DNA of 9,890 bases from Chloroflexota bacterium. Its GTDB lineage: Bacteria > Chloroflexota > UBA6077 > CF-72. Below the pieces are notes generated by a model. That model ran no database searches. It was not told the DNA's origin and saw only the letters and a program-made list of their open reading frames with translations. Shown here one piece after another: positions 6,765 to 9,890 of this stretch (position 1 is its first letter; the number at the start of each line of letters is the position of its first letter). A program made the position numbers and the translations under genes. Location: positions 1-9,890 of the forward strand of contig JAFAWJ010000794.1 in assembly GCA_019242065.1 (NCBI GenBank). The letters run 5' to 3'.

Positions 6765-7607
6765 GACGGATGGGGGCGCCATGCTGTCAGTCATGGCAAA
6801 GGTAATGGTGCCGTGGTCGGCGGTGGTCAGCAGCTGGGCTCCGGTGCTTGTCAGGCGACCGAGGGTGTCCTTGTCTGGTGGGCTTTGCGCGGCATAGCTC
6901 AGTACGACGTAATCCGGATGCGCCGCCGCCAACAAGGTCGCCGACGAGCCGCCGCCAATGCCGCCATTGTCGACTTCCAGCACGTCGACCGTACCGGGCA
7001 GATTACCGGCAACCTGCGCGGCGGCGGCCTGACTGATCTGTCCGACCAGCAGCACGCGGTGGCCGGCGTACTGGACCAGGATGACCAGCCCATCGTCGGT
7101 TGGATCGTTGCTCGGAGAGCTGGCGTCCACCGGGTTGTACACAGTGGCGGTGGCCGGCCCGGACGTCGGACTGCCGCCCCAGGCGTACACGTCGGTCGAC
7201 TTGACCGGAGTGACGGGCGAAGGCAGCAGCGACCAGAAGGCCTGCCAGGCGGTCGAGGTGTCCTGATGCCCGGTCCACAACACCTGGTCGACAGGCAGCG
7301 CGTTGAGGACGTCGACGCAGCCGCTGACCACATCGGGACCTGGCTGGGTGATCGCCAGTTGCGAGACACGCCCCGCGCCCCAGGTTTGCAACTGGACGAC
7401 GAGACGCGGTCCGAATTGCGCTCCGCCACAGTCGACGAGGATGGTGCGATTGTCGGGGGTGGTCATCCAGGTTGCGTCGCCGCGGCCGACATCCAGGAAG
7501 CGAATGGTGAGCGGATCGAGCGCCTGCGCGCCGCCCGAGGCGGGCACCAGGGAGATCCACACCGCGATCGTCGTCGGTACCAGCCACCAGAGCAGGCGAC
7601 GCATCAT
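6756..7607 (-). CDS. Secreted ComEC-like MBL-fold protein with degenerate metal site
   Basis: A 283-residue protein of the ComEC/Rec2-type metallo-beta-lactamase fold. Residues 1-29 form a signal peptide: RRLLWWLVPTTIAVWISLV followed by an AQA-like cleavage site (27-29). The fold markers follow: IRFLDVGRGDATWMTTPDN (35-53), TILVDCGG (55-62), DDGLVILVQYAGHRVLLVG (171-189), DYVVLSY (232-238) and GAQLLTTADHGTITF near the end. At each metal position the residues have changed: TQPGPDVVSG (87-96) stands where the family has THPHADHIGG, leaving only Asp92; Gln190 replaces the Asp of LLTGD; and DNGG (213-216) replaces HHGS. It is therefore probably a binding or sensor protein and not a hydrolase. ATG at 7605-7607 and the adjacent ATG at 7602-7604 are both possible starts; neither has a strong ribosome-binding site (only GGGGGA right before). 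It is the first gene of the likely operon. Confidence 0.85.
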   Translation of the reverse strand: MMRRLLWWLVPTTIAVWISLVPASGGAQALDPLTIRFLDVGRGDATWMTTPDNRTILVDCGGAQFGPRLVVQLQTWGAGRVSQLAITQPGPDVVSGCVDVLNALPVDQVLWTGHQDTSTAWQAFWSLLPSPVTPVKSTDVYAWGGSPTSGPATATVYNPVDASSPSNDPTDDGLVILVQYAGHRVLLVGQISQAAAAQVAGNLPGTVDVLEVDNGGIGGGSSATLLAAAHPDYVVLSYAAQSPPDKDTLGRLTSTGAQLLTTADHGTITFAMTDSMAPPSVER

Positions 7608-7678
7608 TCCCCCATTACAGATTGGTTGCTCTATAAACGCTGGAGAGGAGCCCGTTCGCGGACGAACGCGGCGCGGAC

Positions 7679-7707
7679 GTAGTACGCCACGGCAGTCGGG
7701 TTGTCAA
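7679..7707 (-). promoter_or_regulatory. Candidate sigma70-type promoter of the MBL-STAND-MFS operon
   Basis: On the minus strand there is a perfect TTGACA (7707-7702), a 17-nt spacer and TACTAC (7684-7679). The -10 box is weak, but the perfect -35 and spacing are notable in GC-rich DNA. It would give a leader of about 65 nt before ATG 7607. Confidence 0.45.
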
Positions 7708-7729
7708 GCATGGTCGACGCGTAGACTAT
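7701..7729 (+). promoter_or_regulatory. Candidate promoter of the solute-binding protein gene
   Basis: On the plus strand TTGTCA (7701-7706), a 17-nt spacer and GACTAT (7724-7729) precede the lipoprotein gene and predict a leader of roughly 20 nt. Its -35 box overlaps the -35 box of the opposite promoter in the shared TTGTCAA. Confidence 0.4.
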
Positions 7730-7744
7730 GTACAGGTAGGGAGT

Positions 7745-7751
7745 GGAGGAG
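7745..7751 (+). promoter_or_regulatory. Ribosome-binding site GGAGGAG
   Basis: A strong Shine-Dalgarno sequence 5 nt before ATG 7757. It fixes the start of the solute-binding protein ahead of its twin-arginine signal. Confidence 0.8.
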
Positions 7752-7756
7752 AGGCG

Positions 7757-9400
7757 ATGCAGTCGATACTCGATCGGCGGACATTCGTGCGCCTGCTTGG
7801 GGGGACCCTGGTCTTTGGAGCGGCGGCGCTGGTGGAGGCGTGTACCTCACCCCAGACCGCGAGTCCCACCGCGGCCGCGACCGGGGCGTCCCAGCCAACA
7901 GTCGCCAGTGCCGCCGCCACCGCGCCGCCGACCGCCACAGCCGCCAGTGCGGCCGCTGCCGCCACGCAGCCGCCGAGCGCAGCCACGCAGGCAGCCAGCG
8001 CTGCCACCCAGCCGCCCGCGGCGGCCGGGCAGGCCAGCGTATCGGTCCCGGGCCTGGTGGGGACGCCCAAAGACCTGCAGCTGCCCACTCGCACGCCGAT
8101 CAGTGGTCCCGCCCCCGACCTGCCCGGCTCCGCGGATGGTCTGATCGATCCCGGTTACGTGAACTATCCGACCAGTCCGTTCAAATCCGTCCAGGACACG
8201 CCAGGCTCTGGGGGAGACGTGACCGTCGCCACCTGGACGCTCTTGCCGCCGCCCACGGCCATGGAGTCCAACGCCTTGTGGCAGGCGGTCAACCAGCAAC
8301 TCGGCGCCACGCTGCGCATCAACATCACCCCGCTGGCCGACTACCAGACCACCAAGCTGGCCACCATCATCGCCAGCGACGACCTGCCGGACATCCTGTT
8401 CATTGCGCCAGGCGCGGTCGTGGCCGGACTTCCGGACTTTCTCAAAGCCAAGTGCGCCGACCTGACTCCGTATCTAGGCGGCGACGCCGTCAAAGACTAT
8501 CCGAACCTGGCGAACTTCCCGACGCTTGCCTGGGAAGGCGGCGTGATCTTCAACAAGGCCATCTACGGTGTGCCGGCGCCATATCCACTGTATCTGTGGG
8601 TCCACTGGGTCCACCAGGAATGGCTCGACCAGGACAACCTGCAGCTGCCGAAGAATCTTGACGACTACACGACGTTGTTGAAGCACTTCACCAATCCGCA
8701 GCAGGATCGGTACGGGTTGGCAGTGGAGAGCAACGTCGCCTACGGCGTGACCAACGGCTTCTGGCCGGCGATGTTCGGCATGCCCAACAACTGGCAGCTG
8801 GACTCCAGTGGCAAGCTGACCTATCTCATCGAACTGGACGGATTCAAGGACGTGGTCAATACCGCGCGCGGGCAGTGGGCGGCGGGCGTGTATTCACCCA
8901 ATTCACCGCAATACAACATCGGCCAGGCGCGCAACGACTTCGCTGGCAACAAGTTTGCGTTCGATTTCGACGGCTTCATCGGCGCATCGCGCACGTTCTT
9001 CAGCAATGCGCCGAATCTCAGTCCGCCGGGCAAGTTCCGCTTCGTGCCACCCTTCGCCGCCGCGGCCAACACCAAACCGACGTTCTGGGCCCAGCAAGGC
9101 ATTTTCGGCTTCAGCGTGCTCAAGCAAGCCAGTCCCGACCGAATCAAAGAGCTCCTGCGCATTCTGAACTGGATCGCGGCGCCGTTCGGAGTATGCCCAG
9201 GTGATGCAGGACGGGGAAAAGGCCATGTTCCCCTATGCGCAGATCGATCCGACCTCTACGTTGTATTCGCAGACGTTTGCTACCAAAGGGACGCAGCTGC
9301 AGCAGCTGGTGTACGACGGTATCGGCGACGTGGTGCTCGGCCGGCAGCCGATGAGCGCGGTCGACGACGTGGTCAGTCAGTGGAAGTCACAAGGTGGTGA
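7757..9400 (+). CDS. Extracellular solute-binding lipoprotein of an ABC importer, 3' end frameshifted
   Basis: Substrate-binding lipoprotein, sugar/oligosaccharide-type (LplA-like) by appearance. Residues 1-29 are a twin-arginine lipoprotein signal: DRRTFVRLL (6-14), hydrophobic stretch, then VEAC with the lipid-bearing Cys29. Residues 30-97 are a low-complexity Ala/Thr/Pro/Gln/Ser tether. The binding domain starts near 153 (GDVTVATWTLLPP) and is family-like through DDLPDILFIAPG, WEGGVIFNKAIYGVPAP and FAFDFDGF to LLRILNWIAAPFG (about residue 478). After that the frame reads Arg-rich, unrelated sequence to a stop at 9398-9400, while the natural C-terminus continues in another frame (next feature). 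As it stands the protein would lack its normal end and is probably not functional, unless the shift is a sequencing or assembly error. No permease gene follows in the window, so it is an orphan here. Confidence 0.85.
   Translation: MQSILDRRTFVRLLGGTLVFGAAALVEACTSPQTASPTAAATGASQPTVASAAATAPPTATAASAAAAATQPPSAATQAASAATQPPAAAGQASVSVPGLVGTPKDLQLPTRTPISGPAPDLPGSADGLIDPGYVNYPTSPFKSVQDTPGSGGDVTVATWTLLPPPTAMESNALWQAVNQQLGATLRINITPLADYQTTKLATIIASDDLPDILFIAPGAVVAGLPDFLKAKCADLTPYLGGDAVKDYPNLANFPTLAWEGGVIFNKAIYGVPAPYPLYLWVHWVHQEWLDQDNLQLPKNLDDYTTLLKHFTNPQQDRYGLAVESNVAYGVTNGFWPAMFGMPNNWQLDSSGKLTYLIELDGFKDVVNTARGQWAAGVYSPNSPQYNIGQARNDFAGNKFAFDFDGFIGASRTFFSNAPNLSPPGKFRFVPPFAAAANTKPTFWAQQGIFGFSVLKQASPDRIKELLRILNWIAAPFGVCPGDAGRGKGHVPLCADRSDLYVVFADVCYQRDAAAAAGVRRYRRRGARPAADERGRRRGQSVEVTRW
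7844..8047 (+). repeat. Low-complexity Ala/Thr/Pro/Gln linker coding region
   Basis: It encodes residues 30-97 of the lipoprotein, made nearly only of A, T, S, P, Q and G, with recurring units such as AATQPPSAATQAASAATQPP. It probably acts as a flexible tether between the membrane-anchored Cys and the binding domain. The DNA is correspondingly repetitive (gccacgcag / gccacccag types). Confidence 0.85.
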
Positions 9401-9449
9401 TCAGATGCGTACCGAGTTCGAGCAAGCGATCGCCGCCGCGCGCAGCTAG
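9183..9449 (+). pseudogene. Displaced C-terminal fragment of the solute-binding protein
   Basis: In the frame one base later than the main gene, sequence from about 9183 reads RSEYAQVMQDGEKAMFPYAQ, then DPTSTLYSQTFATKG, GDVVLGRQPMSAVDDVV and SQWKSQGGDQMRTEFEQAI, ending at TAG 9447-9449. This is the normal C-terminal module of solute-binding proteins of this type (GR-P-S, W-GGDQ-R-E-E pattern). An ATG at 9204 gives an independent open frame, but I see no reason to think it is translated separately. The family segment that normally lies between APFG-S-EEY and this module appears to be missing, so the lesion looks like a deletion plus frameshift and not a single-base slip. Confidence 0.75.
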
Positions 9450-9456
9450 GCGCGCG
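9437..9456. terminator. GC hairpin at overlapping convergent stop codons
   Basis: CGCGCGC (9437-9443), a six-base loop AGCTAG and GCGCGCG (9450-9456) form a perfect 7-bp stem. The loop contains both stop codons, TAG of the plus-strand gene (9447-9449) and TAG of the minus-strand gene (9448-9446). It could act as a bidirectional transcription end, although no T-run follows on either side. Confidence 0.4.
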
Positions 9457-9794
9457 TGGCTTCCCAGGCTGCGGTCCGGGTGTTGATGTACGTGGCGTAG
9501 TCGGCGATGGTTTGCAGCGACACCAGCTCGGCGTGGACTTGCTGCAAGTGCGACGGCCAGATGCGAAACCAGCACCGTCGGCACCCGCACGCCCAAGCGT
9601 GTGAAGTCGAAGCCAAATTCACCCCCCGTTGCATCCGGCGCAACCGCGCCAGTTGGCCGCGCGACATGATCGAAGCAGCCGCCGCGGAGCGCGTAGTATA
9701 CGTCGTGGATCAACTGTTGCCAGTTGAGCTCCAGCTGGGTTCCAGAAAACGTGTCGGCTGGCAGGCTGTGCATGGCTTCACCACGCTCGCACAT
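9446..9794 (-). pseudogene. Remnant of a phospholipase C/phosphoesterase-family gene
   Basis: Sequence on the minus strand resembles the C-terminal third of PF04185-type phosphoesterases (acid phosphatase/phospholipase C). From 9794: WQQLIHDVYYALR, then GGCFDHVARPTGAVAPDA, GEFGFDFTRLGVRVPTVLVS. In intact members the stretch between VYEALR and GGxYDHV holds about 20 residues including the TYDEH catalytic part; here it is absent (junction near 9680-9692). After VLVS (about 9564) the frame breaks, and a C-terminal-like SHLQQVHAELVSLQTIADYA-TYINTRTAAWEATRA continues in another frame to TAG at 9446-9448. The N-terminal two thirds are missing. This is a broken gene with several deletions and not an expressed enzyme. 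Confidence 0.65.
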
Positions 9795-9823
9795 CTCTCG
9801 CCTGTCCGACGCTTGGGTGGCGA

Positions 9824-9890
9824 TCAGTCGGGCGAGGGGATGGCCAGGCCTTCGATCAGGGTACGCACGAGGGACCTGACGAAGCGTTCG
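9824..9890 (-). CDS. Possible C-terminal end of an upstream minus-strand gene (partial)
   Basis: One minus-strand frame is open from the window edge to TGA at 9824-9826 and reads ERFVRSLVRTLIEGLAIPSPD (split here: ERFVRSLVRTLIEGLA, then IPSPD). The amphipathic helix-like end is typical of many bacterial regulators, but 21 residues are too few to name a family. It may equally be chance. Confidence 0.3.
   Translation of the reverse strand, partial: ERFVRSLVRTLIEGLAIPSPD

Noticed and set aside
6438..7682. A 414-codon plus-strand open frame across the MBL gene and the start of the STAND gene.
   Set aside because: It is Gly/Arg-rich without motifs, while the opposite strand encodes clear signal peptide, MBL and NTPase features.
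7303..8661. A 452-codon plus-strand open frame spanning the promoter region and the lipoprotein gene.
   Set aside because: It overlaps a well-supported gene with a good ribosome-binding site, crosses the intergenic region and has Arg/His-rich low-information sequence.
9183..9204. Programmed ribosomal frameshift joining the two parts of the lipoprotein.
   Set aside because: No slippery heptamer or downstream structure is seen, and a protein segment also appears to be missing at the junction.

Overview
The window is GC-rich, gene-dense bacterial DNA with no RNA gene, CRISPR array or insertion sequence that I can see. The GC content, the Tat-type solute-binding lipoprotein with a long Ala/Thr/Pro/Gln linker, and the mix of OppC/DppC-type transport, SDR and quinone-oxidoreductase genes suggest a Chloroflexota-like organism. 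That assignment is inference, and an actinobacterium cannot be excluded.

Left part (1-2868): the 3' part of an OppC/DppC-type ABC permease (+) ends 12 bp from a convergent short-chain dehydrogenase (-). A 195-bp spacer then separates the SDR from a divergent zinc-free quinone oxidoreductase of the MDR superfamily (+). All three look like intact metabolic or transport genes.

Middle part (2890-7607, all -): a likely operon, transcribed right to left. Its first gene encodes a secreted ComEC-like metallo-beta-lactamase-fold protein in which almost every metal ligand has been replaced. The second, starting 9 bp after the first one's stop and with its ribosome-binding site over that stop codon, encodes an 848-residue membrane STAND-type NTPase. 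It has two N-terminal transmembrane segments, a P-loop NTPase, a winged-helix-like region, a third transmembrane segment and a C-terminal beta-propeller-like domain predicted to lie outside the membrane. The third is an MFS exporter whose frame opens directly after the NTPase stop codon and has no ATG, GTG or TTG start before the conserved core. Its 3' end is tandemly duplicated. The pairing of a secreted dead-enzyme-like MBL protein with a membrane STAND NTPase carrying an outside sensor-like domain is the most interesting candidate system here. I propose that it senses something outside the cell and signals inward; this is a hypothesis.

Right part (7608-9890): the intergenic region 7608-7756 appears to hold back-to-back promoters with overlapping -35 boxes, one for the MBL operon and one for a Tat-type solute-binding lipoprotein gene (+). 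That gene is damaged near its 3' end: the frame shifts at about 9183-9192, and the pattern suggests loss of an internal segment. It converges on a remnant of a phospholipase C/phosphoesterase gene (-) that has lost its N-terminal part, its catalytic TYDEHGG-type segment and its frame. The two stop codons overlap in a CTAG that forms the centre of a GC hairpin. The last 67 bases may hold the end of another minus-strand gene.
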